Under the pieces are notes generated by a model. That model made no database searches. It was not told the DNA's origin and saw only the letters and a list, made by a program, of their open reading frames with translations. DNA of 39,531 nucleotides, from IMG/VR virus record IMGVR_UViG_3300027985_001060, positions 1 to 39,531 of that record; one strand, given 5' to 3'. The stretch is from a virus. Made by a program: the position numbers and the translations under genes. This document shows, piece by piece, positions 1 to 7,294 of the stretch (position 1 is the first letter of the stretch; each line of letters begins with the position of its first letter).

Positions 1-75
1 GTCAATTTCGCCCGCTGGTGATAACTAATTTTTTTTCAATGATTTCAATAAATACCTAATACCTATTTTTAAAAA

Positions 76-552
76 ATGGCCACTCAACAGCAAGTAGCAG
101 ATCATTTATTTTTCCGAGAGCCCAAGTCTGTTCGAGTTTTAATATCCAAGGGTGTCTTACCAGCGGCGGCTACCAGAGCTGGATTGGACTTGGATATATG
201 CAGAGAGGCTTACATTCGGTATCTCCGCTCTGTGAACTCAGGACAGACCGAACCGATTGTCAACGACGAAGATAAAGAAAATTTCACATTGCTTCTTGAG
301 AAAGAGAAATGGCGGGAAAAGAAGAGGCAGAATGATGAGGCTGAAAATTTAATCGCGCCAATAGCTTTACTTGTCGAAGCTCTTGAAAAAACCGGTGTTG
401 AAATAATACAAATTCTTGATATGATAACACCTAACATGAAAAGAAGATGTCAGGATTTCAGTGCCGTTCAAGCTGAAATTTTGAATAAAGAACTGATAAA
501 ATGCAGAAATTTAATCTCTAAAATCGAAATAAATTTACAGAATGAATCTTGA
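76..552 (+). CDS. Terminase small subunit, Nu1-like
   Basis: This 158-aa protein is the likely DNA-recognition subunit of the packaging motor. It would bind the phage DNA end and load the large subunit. The N-terminus (residues 4-45, with QQQVADHLF, SVRVLISKGVLP and RAGLDLDICREAYIRYL) has the pattern of the Nu1/winged-helix domain: a short HTH followed by a conserved block. The C-terminal half is charged and helical, as expected for the part that contacts the large subunit. It overlaps the large-subunit gene by 11 bases, which matches the lambda Nu1-A order. No clear Shine-Dalgarno sequence precedes the ATG; only A/T-rich sequence is present. The assignment rests on pattern and position rather than alignment. 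Confidence 0.8.
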   Translation: MATQQQVADHLFFREPKSVRVLISKGVLPAAATRAGLDLDICREAYIRYLRSVNSGQTEPIVNDEDKENFTLLLEKEKWREKKRQNDEAENLIAPIALLVEALEKTGVEIIQILDMITPNMKRRCQDFSAVQAEILNKELIKCRNLISKIEINLQNES

Positions 553-2353
553 TAACGTAAAACACTCTGTATCATCTGCGTTGCAAATTTACAAGACCCG
601 GGAATTTATGACGTGTAGCGAATGGGCCGATAAATATTACTATATGTCTCCTGAATCTTCGTCTGTTTCTGGTAAATGGACATGTCTACCGTACCAAAGA
701 GATATTTTAAACTTGGCTGGTGATGACCGCTGTGAACAATTGAGTTTGATAAAACCTCGGTGTATCGGTTACACTGAAATGTTAAAAATTATCATTGGTT
801 ATTTTATAGAATACAAAACTAGAAACAGTCTTATTTATCAACCTACTGAAGCCAACGCCAGAGATTTTACTGTTGACTCAATTGACACGATGATCAGAGA
901 CGTTGAACAATTACACGAATGTTTTAAAGGTGTTCCCGGTGTTAAATCAAAATATAATACATCCAATAAGAAAGTCTTCAAGGGGTGCATACTTGATATT
1001 AGAGGCGGTACGACACCGGCCAACTATCGCAGGATGAGGAAAGAGGTTGTCGGTTACGACGAATGCGACGCTTTCCCGGTTGACATAGGAGGTGAAGGAA
1101 ATTGCTTCAAGCTCGGTGACGGTAGGTTAGACGACGCTTCGTTTCCGAAATCCATTCGCGGTAGTACCCCCGGTATCAAAGAATTATCTTTGATTGAACC
1201 AGCAGTCGAAGAATCTGACATTGTGTTAGAACGATATGTCCCGTGCCCCCTGTGTGGTTTTTATCACGTTTTGAGATTCGCGAATTTGGTTTTGGAAGAT
1301 GCTGAATTTGAATGTCCATCCTGCAAGGGTAGGATAACCTATGACAAACTTCCTTCCATGGACTCGGAGGGTTATTACGGAAACGACGAAGGTGTCAGGC
1401 TGGATCCCGATTTGGTTAAATTTTTCGATAAAGAAGGTATCGAAGTACCGTTCCCGAAGAAGATTGGAATAAAGTTGTGGATAGCCTACAGCTATTTTAA
1501 ACATTGGTCGTTTTTTTGTCAGGAATGGGTTTCAGCGTCAAAAAAATCGAAATCTGGTGACGTTACAGATTTGAAAGCTGTAATCAACACAATGCTCGGT
1601 GAAACATGGATTGAGGAAACTGAATCCACAGAGGCTTCTGCATTCGATCACCTGATTTGTGATTACACCTGTGAATCAGGTATACCAAATGAAGTTTTAG
1701 TTATCACGTGCGGTGTTGATATTCAGGGTGGAAAAGACTCTCGTATCGAACTTGAATTTTTAGGTCATGGACTCGACAATAAGACTTGGTCTATAGATTA
1801 CAAGGTTATAAACGGTGACACAACACAAGATGACGTTTTTTATCATCTTGATGACCAATTTCAAAGAGTTTTTCATCGACTTGACGGGAAAGCCGTACCA
1901 GTGTCTGCGGCTTTTGTCGATTCCGGTTATTTAACAGACCGTGTTTACAGATACTGTGCTAAGCGCAAGAGATTTAACATCTTTGCAACTAAAGGTGTTA
2001 TTACTGGTACAATTCCTAATAAAGGTACATGGGTCGGTGACAAAAAATCTGGTACGCGCTGTATTCTTAGAAGTGTAAATGTATTCGATTGTAAAACGAT
2101 TTTTTACAAACGAATTAAAAAAGCTAAAGATTCCGGTAAATGTCATTTTCCCAACAATTACCCAGAAAAATATTACTTACAACTTGCAAATGAGCGCAAA
2201 TATGCTAAAGTGGTCAAAGGTAGAATAGTCGGATATTTTTGGGATGTAAAAGACTCATATACAGGGAATGAAGCCCTTGATTGTCGATGTTATGCGATGG
2301 CGGCATTTAATTATTTGAATGTTAATATGTCAAGAGTTGAGGAAAGATTATGA
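542..2353 (+). CDS. Terminase large subunit, lambda gpA family
   Basis: This is the ATPase and nuclease of the DNA packaging motor (603 aa, close to the 641 aa of lambda gpA). The N-terminal ATPase has a degenerate Walker A at residues 71-80 (KPRCIGYTEM) like the SARVGYSK of lambda gpA, and a Walker B at 169-178 (VVGYDECDAF). PKSIRGSTP (202-210) is a strongly conserved family block. Cys235, Cys238, Cys258 and Cys261 form a zinc-ribbon insert. LGETW (352-356) leads into the nuclease domain, where VLVITCGVDIQGG places the first metal-binding Asp at 393. The family makes staggered cos cuts, so a cos-type genome is implied but no cos site was identified. The gene overlaps both neighbours, with an ATGA junction downstream. 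Confidence 0.95.
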   Translation: MNLDNVKHSVSSALQIYKTREFMTCSEWADKYYYMSPESSSVSGKWTCLPYQRDILNLAGDDRCEQLSLIKPRCIGYTEMLKIIIGYFIEYKTRNSLIYQPTEANARDFTVDSIDTMIRDVEQLHECFKGVPGVKSKYNTSNKKVFKGCILDIRGGTTPANYRRMRKEVVGYDECDAFPVDIGGEGNCFKLGDGRLDDASFPKSIRGSTPGIKELSLIEPAVEESDIVLERYVPCPLCGFYHVLRFANLVLEDAEFECPSCKGRITYDKLPSMDSEGYYGNDEGVRLDPDLVKFFDKEGIEVPFPKKIGIKLWIAYSYFKHWSFFCQEWVSASKKSKSGDVTDLKAVINTMLGETWIEETESTEASAFDHLICDYTCESGIPNEVLVITCGVDIQGGKDSRIELEFLGHGLDNKTWSIDYKVINGDTTQDDVFYHLDDQFQRVFHRLDGKAVPVSAAFVDSGYLTDRVYRYCAKRKRFNIFATKGVITGTIPNKGTWVGDKKSGTRCILRSVNVFDCKTIFYKRIKKAKDSGKCHFPNNYPEKYYLQLANERKYAKVVKGRIVGYFWDVKDSYTGNEALDCRCYAMAAFNYLNVNMSRVEERL

Positions 2354-2568
2354 TACAGGACACTGTAAAGCTGGATTGGAAAAAACTGGAAGAATACCCA
2401 ATTGATAAAACTCATGAGGCTGTTTTATTATATTGTTCTTTCAATGAGGCTATCGTTCAAGGTCATCTGAACGAAGATTATGAATGGGTGCCTGCACATG
2501 GAGACCGTTATGACTGCTGGATGCCAACTCATTGGACAAATTTACCAAACTTTCCAAGCGAACGTTAA
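2350..2568 (+). CDS. Small DUF551-like protein
   Basis: This is a 72-aa protein between the terminase and the head-joining gene. It contains DKTHEAVLLY near the start and ends with DCWMPTHWTNLPNFP. The pattern of a hydrophobic strand followed by a terminal W-x-P-x-x-W-x-x-LP resembles the small DUF551 proteins that are common in phages and have no known function. It starts at the ATGA junction with the terminase stop, so its translation is probably coupled. It overlaps no other convincing reading frame apart from the alternative long start of the next gene. DUF551 genes usually sit in early regions, so its place inside the packaging block is a little unusual. Confidence 0.6.
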   Translation: MIQDTVKLDWKKLEEYPIDKTHEAVLLYCSFNEAIVQGHLNEDYEWVPAHGDRYDCWMPTHWTNLPNFPSER

Positions 2569-2594
2569 CAAACTATCATCAACAACAAAAGATT

Positions 2595-2804
2595 ATGACA
2601 CTCGAAGAGCAGTTAATCAATGTACAAGAGGCGATTACCAAAGCCGAGCAGATGGAAGAGTACGAAATCAAAGATAGACGTATGAAATACGCTAATCTTG
2701 ACGCTTTGTACAAGAGAGAAAGCATGTTACTTTCACGAATCCAACGTCGTGACGCAGCTATTTACGGGAATCGTGCTTGGAGAATTGCTAAGTATGAAGA
2801 TTGA
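2595..2804 (+). CDS. gpW-like head-to-tail joining protein
   Basis: This is a 69-aa protein starting MTLEEQLINVQEAI, with two helical stretches, an alternating hydrophobic pattern and a basic C-terminus. Its size and its place between terminase and portal are those of lambda gpW (68 aa), which plugs the portal after packaging. An in-frame ATG at 2532 would give 90 aa but overlaps the previous gene for 12 codons; the ATG at 2595 fits the gpW length and gives a 26-base gap instead. The end overlaps the portal start by 11 bases. Sequence similarity to gpW is weak by eye, so the name is positional. Confidence 0.6.
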   Translation: MTLEEQLINVQEAITKAEQMEEYEIKDRRMKYANLDALYKRESMLLSRIQRRDAAIYGNRAWRIAKYED

Positions 2805-4266
2805 AGAGATAATCAAGTTTATATTCCCTGGGTGGGCCGCACAGAGGGCTAAAGATCACCTTCGTGTTCAAGCGTCTGAAGCATGGCGCGGTGCCTCGCG
2901 TCGTAAAATAACTTTTGACGGTTTGAATACTTCTAATGGTACAGCAGACGATGATTTGCGTTGGGATTTGCAAGAGTTAAGAAATCGTTCTGGGCATTTG
3001 TTCAGAAACAACGCTACAGCAAGAGGTGCGATAAACACAAAGATCGTAAGCGTGGTCGGCAGCGGATTAAGACTTCAGTCTCAGATAGAAGGTGCCGATT
3101 CTGAGCAATACGAAAGTAGAATAGAAGAAGAGTTTAAACTATGGTCTTCCAGAAAGTACGAATGTGATGGTCGAGGTCAGTCTAATTTTTATGAACTTCA
3201 ATCTCTGCTTTTTCAAAGCGTTTTAGAACGCGGTGATTGCTTTGTTGTCTTTTCATACAACAAAAGAAAAGGAAATCGCTACGGTTTAAAATTAAATTTG
3301 ATTGAAGGTGATAGAGTTTCAAATCCTAACGGACAATCTGACACAGATGACCTGTCGATGGGTATAAAATACGACAAATCTGGTTGCGCTATCGGTTTCT
3401 GGTACTCAACGTCGAATCGATACGGTTCTGTGAAAAAATGGACATATCAACCGTTTTATGCGCCATCCGGTAGACAAGTGGCTCTACATCTTTTCCATCA
3501 AACAAGGGTTGACCAATCTCGTGGCATCCCTGATCTTGCACCAGTCATAGAGTTATTAAAACAACTTGGTGATTTTACTGATGCGTATTTGCAAAAAGCC
3601 CTTGTGTCTGCTATTCTTTCTGTGTTTGTAAAGTCTGAATCTGGGCAAGGAATGGATGGGTTGAGTACTTTAGATCAGAACCAGCAAGCTACAGGTCGCT
3701 ATAAACTCGGCAGCGGAACCGTCATTCAAGGCCTTCCAGATGAAAGTGTAGATATTATTGAGTCTGATACTCCTAATACTTCTTTTGACCCATTTGTGAC
3801 AGCTATCACAAGGAATATCGGAGCAGCCTTAAATGTTCCTTATGAGGTTTTAGTCAAACACTTCACTTCATCTTATACAGCCGCCCAAGCTGCTTTTATG
3901 GAAGCATGGCGTTACTTTCGAACTCGTAGACGATTTTTGATTGATAATTTTTGTATGCCTGTTTTTGAAACCTGGCTCGACGAAGCAGCAAGTACTTATA
4001 TCAATTTACCAGGTTACTCGACAGGCGATATTCTTGCTAAATCTCGTTATCAATCATGTGAATGGGTGGGTGACCCGCAAGGACATATTGACCCGCTGAA
4101 GGCCAACAAAGCTGATGAGTTAGCGGAGAAAAACAACTGGGTTTCCGGTAGTTATAACGCTTCGCTGAGAGGTCAAGATTGGAGAAAAGTAAATATCAAA
4201 AGAAAATCTGAAAATCAAATGACAGTGGACGCAGGTTTGATTTTACCGCTGGAGGGTAATACATGA
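2794..4266 (+). CDS. Portal protein, lambda gpB family
   Basis: This 490-aa protein would form the dodecameric ring at one capsid vertex through which DNA enters and leaves. Family marks include RNNATARGAINTKIVSVVGSGLRLQS near residue 70, FHQTRVDQSRGIP followed by LAPVIELLKQLGDFTDAYLQKA in the middle, and VKHFTSSYTAAQAAFMEAWRYF towards the end, all typical of the lambda-type portal (Phage_portal_2). I chose the ATG at 2794 because the frame extends upstream only to a TTG, and the segment between them lies inside the gpW-like gene. It overlaps the protease gene by four bases (ATGA). Lambda gpB is 533 aa and is trimmed during maturation. Confidence 0.92.
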   Translation: MKIEEIIKFIFPGWAAQRAKDHLRVQASEAWRGASRRKITFDGLNTSNGTADDDLRWDLQELRNRSGHLFRNNATARGAINTKIVSVVGSGLRLQSQIEGADSEQYESRIEEEFKLWSSRKYECDGRGQSNFYELQSLLFQSVLERGDCFVVFSYNKRKGNRYGLKLNLIEGDRVSNPNGQSDTDDLSMGIKYDKSGCAIGFWYSTSNRYGSVKKWTYQPFYAPSGRQVALHLFHQTRVDQSRGIPDLAPVIELLKQLGDFTDAYLQKALVSAILSVFVKSESGQGMDGLSTLDQNQQATGRYKLGSGTVIQGLPDESVDIIESDTPNTSFDPFVTAITRNIGAALNVPYEVLVKHFTSSYTAAQAAFMEAWRYFRTRRRFLIDNFCMPVFETWLDEAASTYINLPGYSTGDILAKSRYQSCEWVGDPQGHIDPLKANKADELAEKNNWVSGSYNASLRGQDWRKVNIKRKSENQMTVDAGLILPLEGNT

Positions 4267-5564
4267 AGAAAACCGCAATAAGTTACATGTCTGGGATGAT
4301 CTGGGCATGTCAAGAAGATTACCTAAAAAAGATGTGTTCAATCGCTGAAAGAACACACGAAATACCAGAGAATGGTATCCACAATCGAGCGTTGGATACT
4401 TTAGGTGGAATGAGATATGGTGATTCTCACATTGCCGAAACTTTCGGTTCTACAGGGGTTGTTCATATAACCGGGCCTATTTTCCGTTACGCCGGGCTGT
4501 TCACTGAAATTTCAGGAGCGACAGCTATAGGCAGGGTCGCTAAGGTTTTTTCGGAAATGCAACAAGATGAATCAATAGAGCATATTATTTTAAACATTGA
4601 CAGCCCTGGTGGTGAAGTCACCGGGATTTCCGAATTCGCTCAGCGTGTGAGAAACTCAACAAAACCTGTGACGGCATATGTCGACGGAATGGCAGCATCC
4701 GCTGCTTATTGGATAGCATCCGCTGCTGGCAAAATTGTAATGAATGATACATCTTCTGTTGGTTCTATAGGTGTGGTCATTACTGTTTATCGTAGTGATA
4801 AAGATGAAGAATATACCGAATTTGTGTCTAGTCAGTCGCCAATGAAAAGACCTGATTATGATTCTGAAGAGGGAAAATCAGAAATACAATCAAGAGCCGA
4901 TCAGTTAGCTGCCGTTTTTGTGGCTACTGTTGCCGAAAATAGATCGACTACTGTTGAAAATGTCTTGATAAATTTCGGAAAAGGGGGTATCAAAATAGGT
5001 GAACAAGCTGTATCTGCTGGAATGGCAGACGAAATAGGGAATTTTGAAGATTTAATCAACAATGAGGAAAAGCGTATGAGTGACAAAAGTCTTGACATTA
5101 AAGGTGCACCGACAACTACAACCCCTCGTGTTTTGACGGTCGATTCTGTTAAAACAGATCACCCGGACATTTTTGCTGCTATTTTCGCAGAAGGTGTCAG
5201 AGCTGAAAATGATCGTGTAAAAAGTGTTCAAGCGCAATCATTTCCTGGTCATGAAAAATTAATTGCTGAAATGATTGCGGATGGAAAAACTACCGGTTCT
5301 GAAGCAGCAATTAAAATTTTGGCGGCTGAGAGAGAGGGTAAGAAAAACACAATCGCTAACCTTGCTGTCGATCTTCCGAAACATGTAGAACCTCAGTTTG
5401 ATGATTTAGAAGATGATTCTGCAAAGACTGGCGAAGAACTTTGGAAAGCTGAATGGGATTCTTCCGTCTCTCTTCGTGATGAATTCAGCGGCGAATTCTC
5501 GACCTATATGAGTTATAAGCGAGCTGAAGAATCTGGAAAAATTAAAATGCGCAAAGGAGAATAA
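4263..5564 (+). CDS. Prohead protease, S49 (lambda gpC-like), with C-terminal scaffold region
   Basis: This is a 433-aa capsid maturation protease. The SppA-type core spans about residues 60-260. IILNIDSPGGEV (108-119) is the oxyanion strand, VDGMAASAAYWIASAA (140-155) carries the likely nucleophile Ser146, and SVGSIGVV (165-172) follows. Lys195 (SPMKRPD) is a candidate for the general-base Lys of the Ser-Lys dyad. From about residue 272 the protein becomes a charged helical tail without protease motifs. That tail can also be made separately (see the nested gene at 5076). In lambda, gpC is the same kind of fusion of protease and scaffold and digests the scaffold in the prohead. The gene follows the portal with an ATGA overlap. 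Confidence 0.93.
   Translation: MKKTAISYMSGMIWACQEDYLKKMCSIAERTHEIPENGIHNRALDTLGGMRYGDSHIAETFGSTGVVHITGPIFRYAGLFTEISGATAIGRVAKVFSEMQQDESIEHIILNIDSPGGEVTGISEFAQRVRNSTKPVTAYVDGMAASAAYWIASAAGKIVMNDTSSVGSIGVVITVYRSDKDEEYTEFVSSQSPMKRPDYDSEEGKSEIQSRADQLAAVFVATVAENRSTTVENVLINFGKGGIKIGEQAVSAGMADEIGNFEDLINNEEKRMSDKSLDIKGAPTTTTPRVLTVDSVKTDHPDIFAAIFAEGVRAENDRVKSVQAQSFPGHEKLIAEMIADGKTTGSEAAIKILAAEREGKKNTIANLAVDLPKHVEPQFDDLEDDSAKTGEELWKAEWDSSVSLRDEFSGEFSTYMSYKRAEESGKIKMRKGE
5076..5564 (+). CDS. Nested capsid scaffold, Nu3-like, internal in-frame start
   Basis: An in-frame ATG at codon 272 of the protease gene is preceded by GAGGAAA at 5064-5070, a strong ribosome-binding site five bases upstream. It would give a 162-aa protein (MSDKSLDIKGAP...) identical to the protease C-terminus. 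It is mostly helical and acidic, and ends with a basic tail (KIKMRKGE). Lambda makes its scaffold gpNu3 in exactly this way from the 3' part of C. Separate expression is inferred from the ribosome-binding site and the lambda parallel and is not shown directly. Confidence 0.6.
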   Translation: MSDKSLDIKGAPTTTTPRVLTVDSVKTDHPDIFAAIFAEGVRAENDRVKSVQAQSFPGHEKLIAEMIADGKTTGSEAAIKILAAEREGKKNTIANLAVDLPKHVEPQFDDLEDDSAKTGEELWKAEWDSSVSLRDEFSGEFSTYMSYKRAEESGKIKMRKGE

Positions 5565-5567
5565 AAT

Positions 5568-5996
5568 ATGACAACACTTGCTGCAAACGTTCAACGTTTT
5601 TATCAGATCGGTGATAACGAGGATTATCCTATCATTGCCGATGATATTATTTTCGAGGGTGCTGCTGTTGGTGAGAATGCTTCAGGTTATGCCCGCCCTC
5701 TCGTTGCTGCCGACCCTTTCTTAGGTTTTGCGTACGCAAACTGTGACAATACCGGCGGTTCCGCTGGCGATCTAAACGTAACTGTCAAAACTCGCGGAAA
5801 GGTTGTAGTTCCTGTTGTTGGCGCAGCGGCGATTACAGCGAACGACCGTCCAGCGGTATACGCTTCTGACGATAATACTTTTACCCTTACGGCTGCCGGC
5901 AATAGTCTTATCGGTTATGTAAGTCGTTGGATTTCTGGGACAAATTGCGTCGTTGAATTTGACGCTCTTGCTGTTAAAGCAGCACTGCAAGCGTAA
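5568..5996 (+). CDS. Capsid decoration (cement) protein
   Basis: This 142-aa, Ala/Gly/Val-rich beta protein lies between scaffold and major capsid, where lambda has gpD. A strong ribosome-binding site (AAAGGAGA) precedes the ATG. The body has alternating short beta strands: a core of VKTRGKVVVPVVGAAAITANDRPAVYASD followed by the closing block LIGYVSRWISGTNCVVEFDAL. This pattern is typical of capsid-stabilising proteins related to DUF2190 or cement families. It probably binds the outer surface of the expanded capsid. No signal peptide is present. The assignment rests on position and pattern. Confidence 0.7.
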   Translation: MTTLAANVQRFYQIGDNEDYPIIADDIIFEGAAVGENASGYARPLVAADPFLGFAYANCDNTGGSAGDLNVTVKTRGKVVVPVVGAAAITANDRPAVYASDDNTFTLTAAGNSLIGYVSRWISGTNCVVEFDALAVKAALQA

Positions 5997-6011
5997 TACA
6001 GGAGAATAAAT

Positions 6012-6962
6012 ATGCCTCAAAAATTTAATAAAATTACAAGTCGCCAGGTGATCGGTTGGTTTTATGAAGCCCTTGATACTGCTGTCGATGCTACCTGGCT
6101 CGATCAAGTTTCCAGTTATTTTCGGTCAGATCAGAAATCAGAGGAGTATCCTTGGCTCGGTCAGGTACCTAAAATGCGTCTTGCTGTTGGTGGTAGACAG
6201 GCAACAGGTCTTTCTGAGAATTCTATTATCGTGGTGAATGAACGATATGAAGCCACTCTTGAATTTGATCTCGACGACCTTCGTCGTGAAAAGACAGACC
6301 AGACCCGTACACGAATTCAAGAACTTGCCGATCAGAGTATATTACATTTTACCGAGTTGGCATCTGATGCAGTGTTGAACGGTGCATCGACACTGTCTTA
6401 CGACGGTCAATACCATTATGACACTGATCATGCAGAGGGTGATTCTGGCACACAGAGCAATTCGATTACCACAGATATTTCTGCCCTCCCCGCACTGGTA
6501 CATGGTACAACGACTGCACCGAGTCCTGAAGAACTACAACAGGCTGTTCTCAAGTCTGTCAATCAATTGATCGGATTTAAGGACGACCGAGGACGAGCTA
6601 TGAACAACAACGCCCGCTCTTTCTTGGTAATGCTTCCTGTTTCTTTATGGATTACCGCCCTCAACAGTCAATTGATGCCTCGGAATGCCGGAACTTCTGT
6701 TCAATTGGTGGCACCGGGTATGACGGTCGACATCGTTCCTAATGCGAATCTTTCCGCATGGACTGATAAGTTCGTGACTTTCAGGACTGACGCGAGAACG
6801 AAAGCCTTTATTCGTCAGGAAGAAACAGATCTGATGTTGAAGGTAAAAGCAGAAGGGTCTGATTTTGAGTTTGATTACAATGCTCATCAGTACGGTGTTG
6901 ACACAAACCGAGGTATCGGAAACGGTAGATGGCAAAACGTTGTCCTCAATCAATTGGTATAA
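6012..6962 (+). CDS. Major capsid protein, Mu gpT-like
   Basis: This is a 316-aa head protein with a good ribosome-binding site (CAGGAGA). It resembles the Mu-like major head subunit family (gpT): an N-terminal SRQVIGWFYEALD, then LSENSIIVVNERYEATLEFDLDDLRRE, then YDGQYHYDTDHAEGDSGTQSN (compare the family's YDGxxFFxTDH), the block NNNARSFLVMLPVSLW, and a C-terminal FDYNAHQYGVDTNRGIGNGRWQNVVLN. It probably has the HK97 fold. The packaging genes upstream are of lambda type and the capsid is of Mu type, so the head module is mosaic. The next gene starts two bases after the stop. Confidence 0.88.
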   Translation: MPQKFNKITSRQVIGWFYEALDTAVDATWLDQVSSYFRSDQKSEEYPWLGQVPKMRLAVGGRQATGLSENSIIVVNERYEATLEFDLDDLRREKTDQTRTRIQELADQSILHFTELASDAVLNGASTLSYDGQYHYDTDHAEGDSGTQSNSITTDISALPALVHGTTTAPSPEELQQAVLKSVNQLIGFKDDRGRAMNNNARSFLVMLPVSLWITALNSQLMPRNAGTSVQLVAPGMTVDIVPNANLSAWTDKFVTFRTDARTKAFIRQEETDLMLKVKAEGSDFEFDYNAHQYGVDTNRGIGNGRWQNVVLNQLV

Positions 6963-6964
6963 TT

Positions 6965-7294
6965 ATGGAAACTATCATTGTAGATAAGCCTATAACTTTT
7001 AACGTAGGGGCAAAACTAAGATTGTCCGTTCAACAGGTTGCCGCTCGTCCTCTAAGTCTCGCCCCCGTGAAAGGCGAAGAAGATGTGTATCACGTAATGA
7101 GCAGAGTTGTTTTCAAACGCGGTGAAGAGATTGGAATCGAAGAGGACAGCGTGAAGAAACGATCTGATGAAGAGAAAATCGTTCGACCTAAACATCGAAC
7201 TCAGACTAAAAAACGATTGTTGAAAAGTCAGGTGGAATCGGAAGTAAAATTTGCACCTGAAGAAGACCCTGTCGATTCTGAACCTGAAGAATAA
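6965..7294 (+). CDS. Small putative neck/head-completion protein
   Basis: This is a 109-aa protein that I do not recognise. The first 60 residues (METIIVDKPITFNVGAKLRL...) look beta-rich and folded. The rest is a highly charged, probably disordered tail, first basic (RPKHRTQTKKR) and then acidic (EEDPVDSEPEE). It lies between the major capsid protein and the joining protein, where many phages encode a head-completion or connector protein, so that role is possible. An in-frame ATG at 6929 lies inside the capsid gene; the ATG at 6965 gives a clean two-base gap. The stop overlaps the next start by one base (TAATG). Confidence 0.6.
   Translation: METIIVDKPITFNVGAKLRLSVQQVAARPLSLAPVKGEEDVYHVMSRVVFKRGEEIGIEEDSVKKRSDEEKIVRPKHRTQTKKRLLKSQVESEVKFAPEEDPVDSEPEE

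Noticed and set aside
1-75. Promoter, cos site or ribosome-binding site before the terminase genes
   Set aside because: The sequence is A/T rich with no recognisable -35/-10 pair or Shine-Dalgarno sequence; nothing can be supported.
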